Below, in pieces: positions 1-8,902 of a stretch of 64,000 nucleotides of DNA (positions within the stretch are counted from its first letter, which is position 1; each line of letters begins with the position of its first letter). The position numbers and the translations under genes are program-made. The notes under the pieces were generated by a model. That model was given only the letters and a program-made list of their open reading frames with translations, did not search any database and was not told the DNA's origin. The stretch comes from an uncultured Paracoccaceae bacterium (lineage in GTDB: Bacteria > Pseudomonadota > Alphaproteobacteria > Rhodobacterales > Rhodobacteraceae): assembly GCA_947492585.1 (NCBI GenBank), contig CANLND010000009.1:1-64000 (forward strand), read 5' to 3'.

Positions 1-67
1 GGCGAGATTCGAACTCACGACCCCCTGTACCCAAAACAGGTGCGCTACCAGACTGCGCCACGCCCCG
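1..67 (-). tRNA. tRNA-Pro (anticodon TGG), 3' end cut by window edge
   Basis: Read on the minus strand, the segment starts with a CGGGGCG acceptor arm, has a D arm with GGCGCAGTCTGGTAGCGC, and an anticodon arm CCTGT/TTTGGGT/ACAGG, giving anticodon TGG (Pro, reading CCN codons). The T arm carries GTTCGAATC. The last roughly ten bases (the 3' acceptor strand) lie outside the window, so this entry is partial. Confidence 0.95.
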
Positions 68-111
68 ACCGTGCTGCGGTTCCTAAACTCAACGATCTGA
101 TTTGAAAACCC

Positions 112-561
112 CTAACACGGCCATTTGGGTGCGTTTTTTGAAAAAACTCGGTGGCGCATCTCGGTGCCCTCGGAAATTCCGTATTTTCGCGCCAAGCCTC
201 CGTTGATTTCCAGTACTGCCAATATGTTAGAGCCGCCCGGAATAGGTGTCAGATCACCGGGCGTTGCGTTTTCGTGGACATGTTGGACCCTGCCCTGTGG
301 ATCGACAAAGATCATATCGAGCGGGATCAGCGTGTTCTTCATCCAAAATTGCGCGGCGCGGGGTGTTTCGTAGACAAACAGCATGCCCGCACTGCGCGCC
401 ATTTCTTCGCGAAACATCAGCCCGTGTGAGCGCTCTTCGGGGGTGTCCGCCAGCTCGATGGTGAAACTCGCCTGCCCCCAGTCACCGCGCAGATCAACAT
501 GTGTGTCACGGCAAGACGCAAAAACGGCGGAGCCCTGCAAGAGCACCGCCGCACATATCAT
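112..561 (-). CDS. DUF192 family exported protein
   Basis: This 149-residue protein belongs to the DUF192 family, whose function is poorly defined. Family signatures include ERSHGLMFRE near residue 43, FWMKNTLIPLDMIFVD near 72-87 and a C-terminal VLEINGG. The first 16 residues are hydrophobic and end in AVFAS, so export is likely; the following Cys gives a weak lipobox. The ATG at 561 lies 19 bases after the stop of the cold-shock gene, suggesting one transcript. The same frame stays open upstream into that gene, but the upstream part is only a shadow. The start and the nature of the signal peptide are less certain than the family call. Confidence 0.85.
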   Translation of the reverse strand: MICAAVLLQGSAVFASCRDTHVDLRGDWGQASFTIELADTPEERSHGLMFREEMARSAGMLFVYETPRAAQFWMKNTLIPLDMIFVDPQGRVQHVHENATPGDLTPIPGGSNILAVLEINGGLARKYGISEGTEMRHRVFSKNAPKWPC

Positions 562-580
562 ACCGACCCGAAGGGGCGTG

Positions 581-1111
581 TTAGACGTTGGCTGCTTCCC
601 ACGCCAAAACTTCGACCGCCATACGCCCGCGTTTGCCGTCGATGACGCGCATGGCAAGGGCTTCGCCGGGTTGTAACTCTGAAAGTCCCGACTGGCGGAG
701 AACTTCGACATGAAGGAAGATATCTTCTGAGCTGCCAAAAACATTCGCAAATCCAAATCCTTTGCCCTTGTCAAACCATTTGACTCGGGCTGCTTCCAAA
801 GGTTTGGCTTGCAGTTCGCCCATGTCAAGCTCTGCAAAGTCGCTGAGCACGGGTGTGTCATCCCGTTCGGGCGGCAGGATTTCGAGGATTTCCGCAGCTT
901 GAACGCCGCGATCGGTGTTGTGAACGACCAAGTCCACGTGGGCGCCGTCCGCAACCGAGCTTTGCCCGAAGTTGCGCAGCACATTGATGTGAAGCAGGAT
1001 GTCTGGGCCCCCTGCATCGGACAGGACAAAGCCATATCCCTTCACGGGGTCAAACCACTTCACCATACCGCGTACCCGCAGTACGGTGTTCAAGCCTTCA
1101 TCTTCAGCCAC
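581..1111 (-). CDS. Cold-shock protein with two CSD domains
   Basis: This is a 176-residue protein with two cold-shock (OB-fold) domains, roughly residues 12-78 and 106-172. Each keeps an RNP1-like motif (KGYGFV at 24, KGFGFA at 118) and an RNP2-like motif (DILLH, DIFLH). Such proteins bind single-stranded RNA or DNA and act as RNA chaperones. The acidic linker between the domains, about residues 80-105, is rich in D, E and P. I chose a GTG start at 1111 because GGTGGAA sits just upstream; an in-frame ATG at residue 16 would cut the first beta strand. The DUF192 gene follows closely. Double-CSD proteins of this length are common in Alphaproteobacteria. Confidence 0.9.
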   Translation of the reverse strand: MAEDEGLNTVLRVRGMVKWFDPVKGYGFVLSDAGGPDILLHINVLRNFGQSSVADGAHVDLVVHNTDRGVQAAEILEILPPERDDTPVLSDFAELDMGELQAKPLEAARVKWFDKGKGFGFANVFGSSEDIFLHVEVLRQSGLSELQPGEALAMRVIDGKRGRMAVEVLAWEAANV

Positions 1112-1226
1112 TGAATTTCCACCACATCTTATTGGTCTTTTTGCGATATTCTGATGCTCTAATTCCCCACCACATTGCAAGTCTAAACTTCATGTTAATG
1201 TTATAAAATGGAAATTTCATCGAAAC

Positions 1227-1832
1227 TCAGGGGTGAAGGCGAACAATCGCCCACGGCGCGTCGATCGTGTCGCGACGCCATTGAAAACGATCATGTAATC
1301 TGTATTCTCCATCGGCCCAAAACTCGATCTCAGTTGGGACGATCCGATAGCCGCCCCAAAACGGTGGGCGCTTGGGGGACAGGCCTTTGGTGGCTGTAAC
1401 CTTTGCCACTTTTGCGACTAACGCACCGCGGCTGGCCAATGGGTGTGATTGCTTTGAGGCCCAGGCTCCCAGGCGGCTTTTGAGCGAACGAGAGTTGAAA
1501 TATGCATCTGCTTGTGGTCCCTCTTCGCGGGTCACGGTGCCGCGTACGCGGATCTGACGACGCAAGGATTTCCAGTGCATGACAAAGGCAGCTTTGCCAC
1601 AATGTTCGATCTCGTGTGCTTTGACGCTGTCGTAGTTGGTGTAAAAAACAAACGCTTTGTTTTCAATTTCCTTTAACAACACCATGCGTGCGTTTGGCAT
1701 GCCATCGGCGTCCACCGTCGACAGGGCAACGGCATTGGGATCGTTGATTTCGCTGTCTTGTGCGGCATCCAGCCAACTGCGTGCAATTGCAAACGGATCA
1801 TCGCCGTCAAACAGGCCGCTGCGATCTGACAT
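1227..1832 (-). CDS. pdxH: Pyridoxamine 5'-phosphate oxidase
   Basis: This FMN enzyme makes pyridoxal 5'-phosphate by oxidising pyridoxamine or pyridoxine 5'-phosphate, the last step of vitamin B6 synthesis and salvage. The 201 residues match the usual length. Typical motifs are visible: PNARMVLLK near 46 and [10 protein letters not shown] near 63 (FMN and phosphate contacts), RQIRVRG near 92, and the C-terminal FWGGYRIVP...EFW...RLHDR segment, with the usual terminal RLHP. It is divergent from fabI; both could be driven from the 130-base gap between them. A GAGGTTCCC stretch just before the ATG acts as ribosome binding site. Confidence 0.95.
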   Translation of the reverse strand: MSDRSGLFDGDDPFAIARSWLDAAQDSEINDPNAVALSTVDADGMPNARMVLLKEIENKAFVFYTNYDSVKAHEIEHCGKAAFVMHWKSLRRQIRVRGTVTREEGPQADAYFNSRSLKSRLGAWASKQSHPLASRGALVAKVAKVTATKGLSPKRPPFWGGYRIVPTEIEFWADGEYRLHDRFQWRRDTIDAPWAIVRLHP

Positions 1833-1919
1833 GGGAACCTCTTTTTAATTTTTTGCCACCCTAGGAAGGGAAAGCGACACAGGCAAGGGTTAGAACCCTT
1901 GAAGCAGGGGCATAGTCAT

Positions 1920-1936
1920 ATTAAACACCGCTTAAT
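1920..1936. promoter_or_regulatory. Candidate CtrA-type site upstream of fabI
   Basis: A perfect TTAA-N7-TTAA (first TTAA 1921-1924, second 1932-1935) lies 27 bases before the fabI ATG. This spacing matches the CtrA response-regulator consensus of Alphaproteobacteria. The arms extend by one base each into ATTAA/TTAAT, so the site is also a dyad that another regulator could use. No binding data are available. Confidence 0.45.
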
Positions 1937-1962
1937 CACGTGATCACGGGCGGAGTACCTGC

Positions 1963-2769
1963 ATGTCTAGTCAACTCATGGCTGGCAAACGTGGCCTAAT
2001 TATGGGCCTTGCCAACGATAAATCAATTGCTTGGGGCATTGCCAAAGCCTGCGCCGATGCCGGTGCTGAGCTGGCTTTTTCCTATCAGGGGGATGCGCTG
2101 AAAAAACGCGTGGCCCCTCTGGCTGAAAAACTGGGTAGCGACATCGTGCTGCCCTGCGACGTGGCCGACGAAGGCTCGATCGATGCGTTGTTTAACGCGC
2201 TCGAAGAAAAATGGGGTAAGCTGGACTTTGTTGTCCACGCCATTGGTTTCTCTGACAAAAACGAACTGCGCGGTCGTTACGTCGATACCAGCCGCAGCAA
2301 TTTCCAGCTGACCATGGACATTTCGGTCTATTCGTTCACCGCTGTCATGCAGCGCGCGGAAAAGATGATGACCGAAGGCGGCAGCGCTGTCACACTCACC
2401 TATTACGGTGCCGAGCAGGTGATGCCGCACTACAATGTGATGGGTGTTGCAAAAGCCGCGCTTGAGGCCTCGGTGAAGTATCTGGCCGAAGATCTTGGCA
2501 AAGACGGTATTCGCGTCAATGCGATTTCGGCGGGTCCGATCAAAACGCTGGCAGCCAGCGGCATTGGTGATTTCCGCTACATCATGAAATGGAACGAGCA
2601 CAATTCGCCGTTGCGTCGCAATGTTACCATCGATGACGTTGGCAATTCCGCGCTGTATCTGTTGTCCGATCTGGGATCTGGTGTAACGGGCGAAAACCTG
2701 CACGTGGATGCGGGCTATCACGTTGTTGGCATGAAGGCCGTTGACGCGCCAGATATGTCCAAGGCGTAA
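1963..2769 (+). CDS. fabI: Enoyl-[acyl-carrier-protein] reductase (NADH)
   Basis: FabI performs the last reduction in each round of type II fatty-acid elongation. The 268-residue protein is an atypical short-chain dehydrogenase: the N-terminal cofactor segment is GLANDKSIAWGIA (15-27) and the active site is Y147/Y157 with K164, the Tyr-X6-Lys pattern of FabI. IKTLAASGI and the C-terminal VTGENLHVDAGYH segment are also typical. A GGAG sequence sits 8 bases before the ATG at 1963. The LysE-family gene begins three bases after the stop, so they are co-transcribed. FabI is the triclosan target, but nothing here indicates resistance. Confidence 0.95.
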   Translation: MSSQLMAGKRGLIMGLANDKSIAWGIAKACADAGAELAFSYQGDALKKRVAPLAEKLGSDIVLPCDVADEGSIDALFNALEEKWGKLDFVVHAIGFSDKNELRGRYVDTSRSNFQLTMDISVYSFTAVMQRAEKMMTEGGSAVTLTYYGAEQVMPHYNVMGVAKAALEASVKYLAEDLGKDGIRVNAISAGPIKTLAASGIGDFRYIMKWNEHNSPLRRNVTIDDVGNSALYLLSDLGSGVTGENLHVDAGYHVVGMKAVDAPDMSKA

Positions 2770-2772
2770 GCA

Positions 2773-3387
2773 ATGACGATTGCAGCTTTCTTGGCCTCTG
2801 TGTCCTTGTGTTTGATGGCTGCAATCAGCCCCGGCCCGGCTGTCTTGATGGCAGCGCGGGTTGGGTTGAAACATGGATGGCGCAGCGGATGCGCGCTGGC
2901 CTTTGGGATTGGTGTTGGAGCCGTTCTTTGGGCAATGGCGGCGCTGTTTGGGCTGACACTATTGTTTGACTATGCCCCCATTGCGTTGGTCGTTCTGCGG
3001 ATTTTGGGCGCAGCCTATCTGATTTGGATGGCCTGGACCATCTGGCGCACGGCGCATGAACCTCTGGATGAAACAACACAGTTTGTCCTGCCCCAAACCG
3101 CTGTTTCGGCGTTTCGACTGGGGCTCTTTACACAATTTTCAAACCCCAAAGCCGCTGTATTTTTTGGCGCAGTTTTTGCGGGTACCGTCCCGCCGAACAG
3201 CAGTATGATCGCACTCGCGGCCCTGTTGTTCTGCATCTTCTTAGGTGAGTTCGGCTGGAATACACTGGTGGCGCGTTTGTTTTCGCTCGACAAAACCCGC
3301 CAGCGCTATATCAGCCTGAAAACTGTTATAGACCGAGTATTTGGTGGCCTTTTGGCCCTGCTTGGTGTCAAGCTCGCCATGATCTAA
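2773..3387 (+). CDS. LysE/RhtB family amino-acid exporter
   Basis: This 204-residue inner-membrane protein belongs to the LysE/RhtB translocators, which export amino acids or related metabolites. The N terminus carries the family signature SPGPAVLMAARVGLKHGWRSG (here at about 20-40), followed by about six hydrophobic segments, and FSNPKAAVFFGAVF near 117-130 is the second conserved motif. It sits three bases after fabI and 24 bases before gpt, with an AGGAGC ribosome site for gpt in that gap. The substrate cannot be told from sequence, and the link to fabI and gpt looks positional, not metabolic. Confidence 0.88.
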   Translation: MTIAAFLASVSLCLMAAISPGPAVLMAARVGLKHGWRSGCALAFGIGVGAVLWAMAALFGLTLLFDYAPIALVVLRILGAAYLIWMAWTIWRTAHEPLDETTQFVLPQTAVSAFRLGLFTQFSNPKAAVFFGAVFAGTVPPNSSMIALAALLFCIFLGEFGWNTLVARLFSLDKTRQRYISLKTVIDRVFGGLLALLGVKLAMI

Positions 3388-3411
3388 CGCTCGAAACAGG
3401 AGCACATAAAT

Positions 3412-3918
3412 ATGACTGACCGTCTTCCGCACGAAAAAGGCTTTCACATCAGCTGGGACCAGTTGCACCGGGACAGCCGCGCTTTGGCGTGGCGTTTGGA
3501 TGGCAAAGGGCCGGATGAGGGCGCGTGGCGCGCCGTTGTGGCGATCACCCGTGGTGGCATGGCGCCCGCGATGATTGTCAGCCGCGAGCTGGATATTCGC
3601 ACCGTTGATACGATTTCGGTGCGCTCATATCACCATCAGGATCGCGGCGTTGCCGAAGTTCTAAAGGCACCTCAGGCTGATGTCAGGGGGGACGCGGGCG
3701 AAGGTGTACTGATCATTGATGATCTGGTCGATAGTGGCAAAACACTGGAATTGGTCCGTGAGTTGTTCCCCAAGGCGCATTTCGCAACGGTATACGCCAA
3801 GCCACAAGGCCGTCCACAGGTCGACACATTCATCACCGAAGTCAGCCAGGATACCTGGATCTTTTTCCCGTGGGATATGGCGCTTCAATACGTCGAACCT
3901 TATCGTGGTAAAGACTAA
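3412..3918 (+). CDS. gpt: Xanthine-guanine phosphoribosyltransferase
   Basis: Gpt salvages guanine and xanthine by joining them to PRPP, giving GMP and XMP. The 168-residue protein contains the PRPP-binding loop [13 protein letters not shown] near residues 100-112, a GGMAPA segment near 47 and the C-terminal WIFFPWDM typical of bacterial Gpt. It is the last gene of the fabI-lysE-gpt run and is followed by a strong intrinsic terminator. AGGAGCACATAA precedes the ATG. Confidence 0.93.
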   Translation: MTDRLPHEKGFHISWDQLHRDSRALAWRLDGKGPDEGAWRAVVAITRGGMAPAMIVSRELDIRTVDTISVRSYHHQDRGVAEVLKAPQADVRGDAGEGVLIIDDLVDSGKTLELVRELFPKAHFATVYAKPQGRPQVDTFITEVSQDTWIFFPWDMALQYVEPYRGKD

Positions 3919-3941
3919 AACGGCGACATATGCCAGAACCC

Positions 3942-3968
3942 GGCGTGCCCTTTCGGCACGCCTTTTTT
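3942..3968 (+). terminator. Intrinsic terminator after gpt
   Basis: A perfect 8-base stem GGCGTGCC/GGCACGCC with a 5-base loop is followed by six T residues. It ends the fabI-lysE-gpt transcript. Confidence 0.92.
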
Positions 3969-4022
3969 AACTTGGATCACGTATTGGTCCAGATTTTCAG
4001 ACAAAACACCAAAGGACCGCGG

Positions 4023-5204
4023 ATGGTACAATCTCGCACGCAATCGACGTTTGTGTCGCCGATCGTTGAATCCAGCTCTTGGGTTCGCGGCCGTGATTTT
4101 CCACAAGATCTCCCGTTGCTTAATCTCAGCCAGGCGGCCCCCGCGGATCCACCGCCCACGGCCCTGCGTCAGGTAATCGCAGACGCCGCACTGTCGGACG
4201 ATAGCGCACATTTGTACGGTGCCGTATTGGGGCGCATGCAATTGCGCACTGCCTTGGCTGCACAAACCGCGTCTCTTTACGGCGCCGATGTGCAGGCGGC
4301 GGAGGTTGGGATTACGTCAGGCTGCAATCAGGCCTTTGCCGCAACCATCGCCAGCCTGTGCGCCGAAGGGGATGAAGTCATTCTACCAACCCCATGGTAT
4401 TTCAACCATAAAATGTATCTCGACATGGCAGGCGTCACCGCCGTGCCGCTGCCGGTTGGCGATGCCATGTTGCCCGTGGTGGCCGAGGCCGAGGCCAAAA
4501 TCACACCGCGCACCCGTGCGATTGTGCTGATCACCCCCAACAATCCCTGCGGTGTTGAATACCCCGATGGTTTGGTCAAAGCCTTCTACGATCTGGCCCG
4601 CGCGCATGGGTTGGTGCTGATCGTCGATGAAACGTACCGTGATTTTGACAGCCGCGAGGGCGCACCACATGCGTTGTTTCGTGACCCCAACTGGCGCGAA
4701 ACGCTGGTGCAGCTTTATTCCTTTTCCAAGGCCTATCGCCTGACCGGGCATCGCGTTGGGGCGATCGTCACCGGGCAGGATCGAATGTTCGAAATTGAAA
4801 AATTTCTCGACACGCTGACCATCTGCCCCAATCAGCTGGGGCAGATCGCGGCGGAATGGGGGATTGCCAATCTGCAAGACTGGCTGGCAGGAGAACGTCT
4901 TGAGGTGTTGCGCCGTCGTCAGGCCATTGCCGATGGGTTTGAACAGATTGCGGCCAAAGGCTGGAAACTGCTGGGGCTGGGTGCCTATTTTGCCTATGTT
5001 GAACATCCATTTGCGGAGTCCTCCGCGGATTTGGCGCGACAGTTCGTCGATGAGGCGTCGTTGTTGATGTTGCCTGCCACGATGTTCCGTCCAATCGATG
5101 ATCCTGCCGGCGCGCGACAATTCCGTATTGCCTTTGCAAATGCGGATGTGAACGGCATTCAAGAGCTGTTTGACCGTATCGCCGGGTTTCAACCGGTAAA
5201 ATAA
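4023..5204 (+). CDS. Class I/II PLP-dependent aminotransferase
   Basis: This 393-residue cytosolic enzyme has the aspartate-aminotransferase fold. Visible features are the TSGCNQAF segment near 100, a cofactor-contacting TPNNPCG near 180, VDETYRDF near 213 and the PLP-lysine segment SFSKAYRLTGHRVG near 243, where the Lys forms the Schiff base. The C terminus contains the substrate carboxylate Arg in RQFRIAFAN. The frame is open upstream, but ATG 4023 is preceded by AAAGGACC and lies after the gpt terminator. The true amino donor and acceptor cannot be assigned. Confidence 0.88.
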   Translation: MVQSRTQSTFVSPIVESSSWVRGRDFPQDLPLLNLSQAAPADPPPTALRQVIADAALSDDSAHLYGAVLGRMQLRTALAAQTASLYGADVQAAEVGITSGCNQAFAATIASLCAEGDEVILPTPWYFNHKMYLDMAGVTAVPLPVGDAMLPVVAEAEAKITPRTRAIVLITPNNPCGVEYPDGLVKAFYDLARAHGLVLIVDETYRDFDSREGAPHALFRDPNWRETLVQLYSFSKAYRLTGHRVGAIVTGQDRMFEIEKFLDTLTICPNQLGQIAAEWGIANLQDWLAGERLEVLRRRQAIADGFEQIAAKGWKLLGLGAYFAYVEHPFAESSADLARQFVDEASLLMLPATMFRPIDDPAGARQFRIAFANADVNGIQELFDRIAGFQPVK

Positions 5205-5369
5205 CGCTACGTGGCGGGAAACAGCGAGGTGTTCCGAACAGGCGCACCTTGCCCCGCCGCGGGCAGCATCGTATTCAGGACATCGAACCTTACTGTGGTT
5301 TGGCGATGGTCCGGTCTCGGCCCTGCGTCAAAACGCATCAAAAAGATTTTGGCCATCGGGGCGGCAGGC

Positions 5370-7199
5370 ATGAAACAACTCTCAAAACTCTTTGTATGGA
5401 TCCTTATGGGGATGCTCTTCGTCGGCCTTATCGGCTTTGGCGCGGTGAACTTCACTGGATCGGCGACCTCGGTGGCAACCGTTGGCGAGGAAAACGTCAG
5501 CGTTCAGGATTTCGCGCGGGAACTGCAACGCGAACAGCGCGCTCTTCAGGCGCAGACAGGGCAGACACTGCCGATCTCACAGATGGCGGCCTTTGGTCTG
5601 GATCGTGCCGTGCTGGCGCAGCTGATCTCGGTTGCCGCGCTAGACAACGAAGCGCGCATGCTGGGCGTGTCGACAGGTGACGAAAACCTGCAAAAGGAAA
5701 TCCTTGAAATTCCCTCATTTCAAGGTATCGACGGTCGCTTTGATCGCGAGACATATGCCTTTACTTTGCAGAATGCAGGTTTGAGCGAGCGTGAGTTTGA
5801 AGCCGACATTCGCAAAGAAACCGCACGCACGCTTATTCAGGGCGCGATCATGACCGGTGTTGAAATGCCCAAGGTTCTTGGGGACACGCTGACCTCATAT
5901 ATCGGTGCGCGCCGTAGCTTTTCGTATGTGTCGTTGTCGGGGGAGGACATTGCTCTGACGGCTGAGGTTGCCGATGAGGCGACCTTGCAGGCGTATTACG
6001 ATGAAAACATCCCGACCTTCACCCTGCCGGAAACCAAAGTCATCACCTATGTTCAGCTGACACCCAATGCTGTTGTGAATGACGTCGATGTGGATGAGGC
6101 CGCATTGAAAGAACTGTTTGAACAGCGCGCGGATCAGTACCAGCAGCCCGAACGCCGTTTGGTCGAACGTCTGGTTTTTGCAGACCAAGCCGCAGCAGAG
6201 GCCGCCAAGGCCGAATTGCAGCTGGGCAGCACGACGTTTGAGACACTGGTCACCGACCGTGGCCTGTCCCTTCAGGATGTCGATCAGGGCGATCTGACGC
6301 AGACCGAACTGGGCGCCGCAGGGGCCGATGTGTTTGCAGCAGAGATGAACAGCGTGGTTGGCCCCCTGCCCACCGATCTTGGCCCGGCCCTGTACCGGAT
6401 CAACGGCACCTTGGCCGCGCGCAGCACCGCATTTGAAGACGTCCGTGATGACCTGCGCACCGAACTTGCCCTTGGTCGCGCGCGTCGCTTGATTGAACAG
6501 CGATCCGAAGAAATCGAAGACCAGCTGGCCGGTGGCGCCACCTTGGAAGAGCTGGCCTCTGACGAGGGCCTGAAACTGGCGCAGATCAACTGGACGCCTG
6601 CGTTTGAGGATGAGATCGCCGCTTATGCTGACTTTCGCGTAAAAGCCGCCGCAGTGACCGCGGATGATTTCCCCTCAGTAGATTTTCTGGATGATGGCAG
6701 CCTATATGCCCTGCGTCTGGACGAAGTGCTGGCCCCCCGCCCTGCGCCATTTGCCGAGGTTCGCCAGTCCGTTTTGGACGCCTGGACTGCGGATCGTCGC
6801 GCCACGGCGTTGGCCGCTCAGGCCGAGGCGCTTTTGGCGGATGCCAAAACCACCGGTGATTTCGCCGAAGGGGCGGACGTGCAGGTTGAAACCGGCCTGA
6901 CCCGGACCGCGTATCTGGACACCACACCTGCCGGGATGATGACTCGGATCTTTGAACTGGAAGTTGGCGAACTGGCTATGGTGACTGGCGCCGACAGCAC
7001 CGTTGTTGTGCGTTTGGACGAGATTCTGGAACCCGCCGAAAGCGATGAGCTGACCGCCATGGCCAATGCCATCGACGCTCAGTTGGATCAGGCGTTGGCG
7101 CAGGCCTTGTTTCAGGCCTATTTGGAGGACGCCCAAACCCGCGCCCGTCCGCAGATCGACCAGCACGCGCTCAGCGCGGTTCTGGCCAACTTTCACTAA
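5370..7199 (+). CDS. ppiD: PpiD-like periplasmic folding factor (SurA N-domain, rotamase fold)
   Basis: This 609-residue protein resembles PpiD, an inner-membrane-anchored chaperone of the Sec translocon exit. Residues 1-30 hold one transmembrane helix (KLFVWILMGMLFVGLIGFGA), then a SurA_N-like region, and a central parvulin-type region (about 230-350, beginning around KVITYVQLTP). The long C-terminal part is Ala/Glu rich and probably helical. The frame continues upstream, but ATG 5370 starts directly at the basic N-terminus of the anchor. trpE follows after 19 bases; ppiD-trpE adjacency is common in Rhodobacterales. Whether the parvulin domain is catalytically active cannot be judged. Confidence 0.88.
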   Translation: MKQLSKLFVWILMGMLFVGLIGFGAVNFTGSATSVATVGEENVSVQDFARELQREQRALQAQTGQTLPISQMAAFGLDRAVLAQLISVAALDNEARMLGVSTGDENLQKEILEIPSFQGIDGRFDRETYAFTLQNAGLSEREFEADIRKETARTLIQGAIMTGVEMPKVLGDTLTSYIGARRSFSYVSLSGEDIALTAEVADEATLQAYYDENIPTFTLPETKVITYVQLTPNAVVNDVDVDEAALKELFEQRADQYQQPERRLVERLVFADQAAAEAAKAELQLGSTTFETLVTDRGLSLQDVDQGDLTQTELGAAGADVFAAEMNSVVGPLPTDLGPALYRINGTLAARSTAFEDVRDDLRTELALGRARRLIEQRSEEIEDQLAGGATLEELASDEGLKLAQINWTPAFEDEIAAYADFRVKAAAVTADDFPSVDFLDDGSLYALRLDEVLAPRPAPFAEVRQSVLDAWTADRRATALAAQAEALLADAKTTGDFAEGADVQVETGLTRTAYLDTTPAGMMTRIFELEVGELAMVTGADSTVVVRLDEILEPAESDELTAMANAIDAQLDQALAQALFQAYLEDAQTRARPQIDQHALSAVLANFH

Positions 7200-7218
7200 T
7201 CAGGGCGGATAATACCCA

Positions 7219-8730
7219 ATGGCTTTGATCCCCGAATACGACAGCTTTGCCCGGGCTTATGAGGCTGGCGAAAACCAGGTGGTGTACACCCGCCTGGCTG
7301 CTGATCTTGATACGCCGGTGTCGCTGATGCTGAAACTGACCGGCGCGCAAAAAGACGCCTTTATGCTGGAATCTGTGACCGGCGGTGAAATCCGTGGTCG
7401 CTATTCCATCATTGGTATGAAACCCGATCTGATCTGGCGCAGTCGGGGCACACATTCCGAGCTGAACCGCTCGGCGCGTTTTGATGGCGACAGCTTTACG
7501 GCGCAGGAGGGTAATCCGCTGGACAACCTGCGGGCGCTGATTGGTGAAAGCAAGATTGACCTGCCAGATGACCTGCCGCAGGCAGCGGCGGGCCTGTTTG
7601 GCTATCTGGGCTATGACATGATCCGTCATGTGGAAGTCTTGCCCAATGTGAACCCTGATCCGCTGGGCCTGCCAGATGCGGTGATGATGCGTCCCTCGGT
7701 GATTGCGGTTCTCGACGGCGTAAAAGGCGAGGTCACCGTGGTGTCGCCTGCCTGGGCACAGGACGGCCAATCGGCGCGCGCGGCTTATGCGCAGGCCGCA
7801 GAACGGGTGATGGACGCGGTGCGCGATCTGGAACGCGCCATGCCTGCATCCACCCGTGATCTGGGAGACGCCACTGACATTGCGCCCCCAGTCAGCAATT
7901 TTACCCACGACGGGTACAAACAGGCCGTCGAAAAAGCCAAGGATTACATCCGCGCCGGTGACATCTTTCAGGTGGTGCCCGCGCAGCGCTGGACGCAGGA
8001 TTTCCCATTGCCGCCCTTTGCGCTGTATCGCTCCTTGCGCCGCACCAACCCCTCGCCCTTTATGTTCTACTTCAACTTTGGCGGTTTTCAGGTGATCGGG
8101 GCCAGCCCCGAAATTCTGGTGCGGGTCTTTGGCAAGGAAGTCACCATTCGCCCCATCGCAGGCACCCGCCCCCGTGGGGCCACGCCCGAAGAAGACAAGG
8201 CAAACGAGGAAAGCCTGCTCGCGGATAAGAAAGAGCTGGCAGAACATCTGATGCTGCTGGATCTGGGCCGCAACGATGTGGGGCGGGTCGCCAAAATCGG
8301 CACCGTGCGCCCCACCGAAGAGTTCATTATCGAACGCTACAGCCACGTGATGCATATCGTATCCAACGTGGTCGGCGAACTGCACGAAGACAAAGACGCG
8401 CTGGACGCGTTTTTTGCCGGCATGCCTGCGGGCACCGTTTCCGGCGCGCCCAAGGTTCGCGCGATGGAAATCATCGACGAGCTAGAGCCGGAAAAGCGCG
8501 GCGTCTATGGCGGCGGTGTCGGCTATTTCAGCGCCGGCGGCGACATGGATATGTGCATCGCACTGCGAACGGCTATTGTGCAGGATCAAAAGCTATACAT
8601 TCAGGCCGGTGGTGGGGTGGTCTATGACAGCGACCCTGAGGCGGAATATATGGAAACCGTACACAAATCCAACGCCATTCGCCGCGCCGCGGCGGACGCG
8701 GCCCGCTTTACCGGCACCGGCAACACCTGA
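7219..8730 (+). CDS. trpE: Anthranilate synthase component I
   Basis: TrpE converts chorismate to anthranilate with ammonia supplied by TrpG. The 503-residue protein has the N-terminal regulatory domain (ESVTGGEIRGRYSIIG near 50-65, including the LLES-type tryptophan-site Ser) and the C-terminal chorismate domain with IRPIAGTRPRG near 310, LLDLGRNDVGR near 350 and GTVSGAPKVRAMEIIDELE near 405-423. trpG and trpD lie about 6 kb further on in a separate operon. Only 19 bases separate it from ppiD, so there is no room for a leader-peptide attenuator directly before it. Confidence 0.96.
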   Translation: MALIPEYDSFARAYEAGENQVVYTRLAADLDTPVSLMLKLTGAQKDAFMLESVTGGEIRGRYSIIGMKPDLIWRSRGTHSELNRSARFDGDSFTAQEGNPLDNLRALIGESKIDLPDDLPQAAAGLFGYLGYDMIRHVEVLPNVNPDPLGLPDAVMMRPSVIAVLDGVKGEVTVVSPAWAQDGQSARAAYAQAAERVMDAVRDLERAMPASTRDLGDATDIAPPVSNFTHDGYKQAVEKAKDYIRAGDIFQVVPAQRWTQDFPLPPFALYRSLRRTNPSPFMFYFNFGGFQVIGASPEILVRVFGKEVTIRPIAGTRPRGATPEEDKANEESLLADKKELAEHLMLLDLGRNDVGRVAKIGTVRPTEEFIIERYSHVMHIVSNVVGELHEDKDALDAFFAGMPAGTVSGAPKVRAMEIIDELEPEKRGVYGGGVGYFSAGGDMDMCIALRTAIVQDQKLYIQAGGGVVYDSDPEAEYMETVHKSNAIRRAAADAARFTGTGNT

Positions 8731-8763
8731 CCTTCAGGCCGACGCAATGTGACACCAAAACAA

Positions 8764-8795
8764 AGAGGGCGTGTAATGCGCCCTCTCTCTTTTTG
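8764..8795 (+). terminator. Intrinsic terminator after trpE
   Basis: Stem AGAGGGCG/CGCCCTCT with a 7-base loop, followed by CTCTTTTT. It ends the ppiD-trpE transcript. Confidence 0.88.
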
Positions 8796-8902
8796 TTCAA
8801 CGTGGGTGTGTGCGTGGTGGAAACAAACCATTTCGTTGACCTGATGACCTATAGGGCGTTAGCCTTTTAAGACGTGTTTTGTTAACGATTAGGGGTAGTG
8901 CA

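Noticed and set aside
562-1035. Upstream extension of the DUF192 frame to a 307-residue protein
   Set aside because: The added residues overlap the cold-shock gene on the same strand in another frame and show no domain; ATG 561 fits the family.
7200-7218. Tryptophan attenuator before trpE
   Set aside because: Only 19 bases separate ppiD and trpE, with no leader peptide or competing hairpins.
7171-8385. 404-residue open frame opposite trpE
   Set aside because: It is antisense to a clear trpE, has no recognisable motif and reflects codon bias of the real gene.
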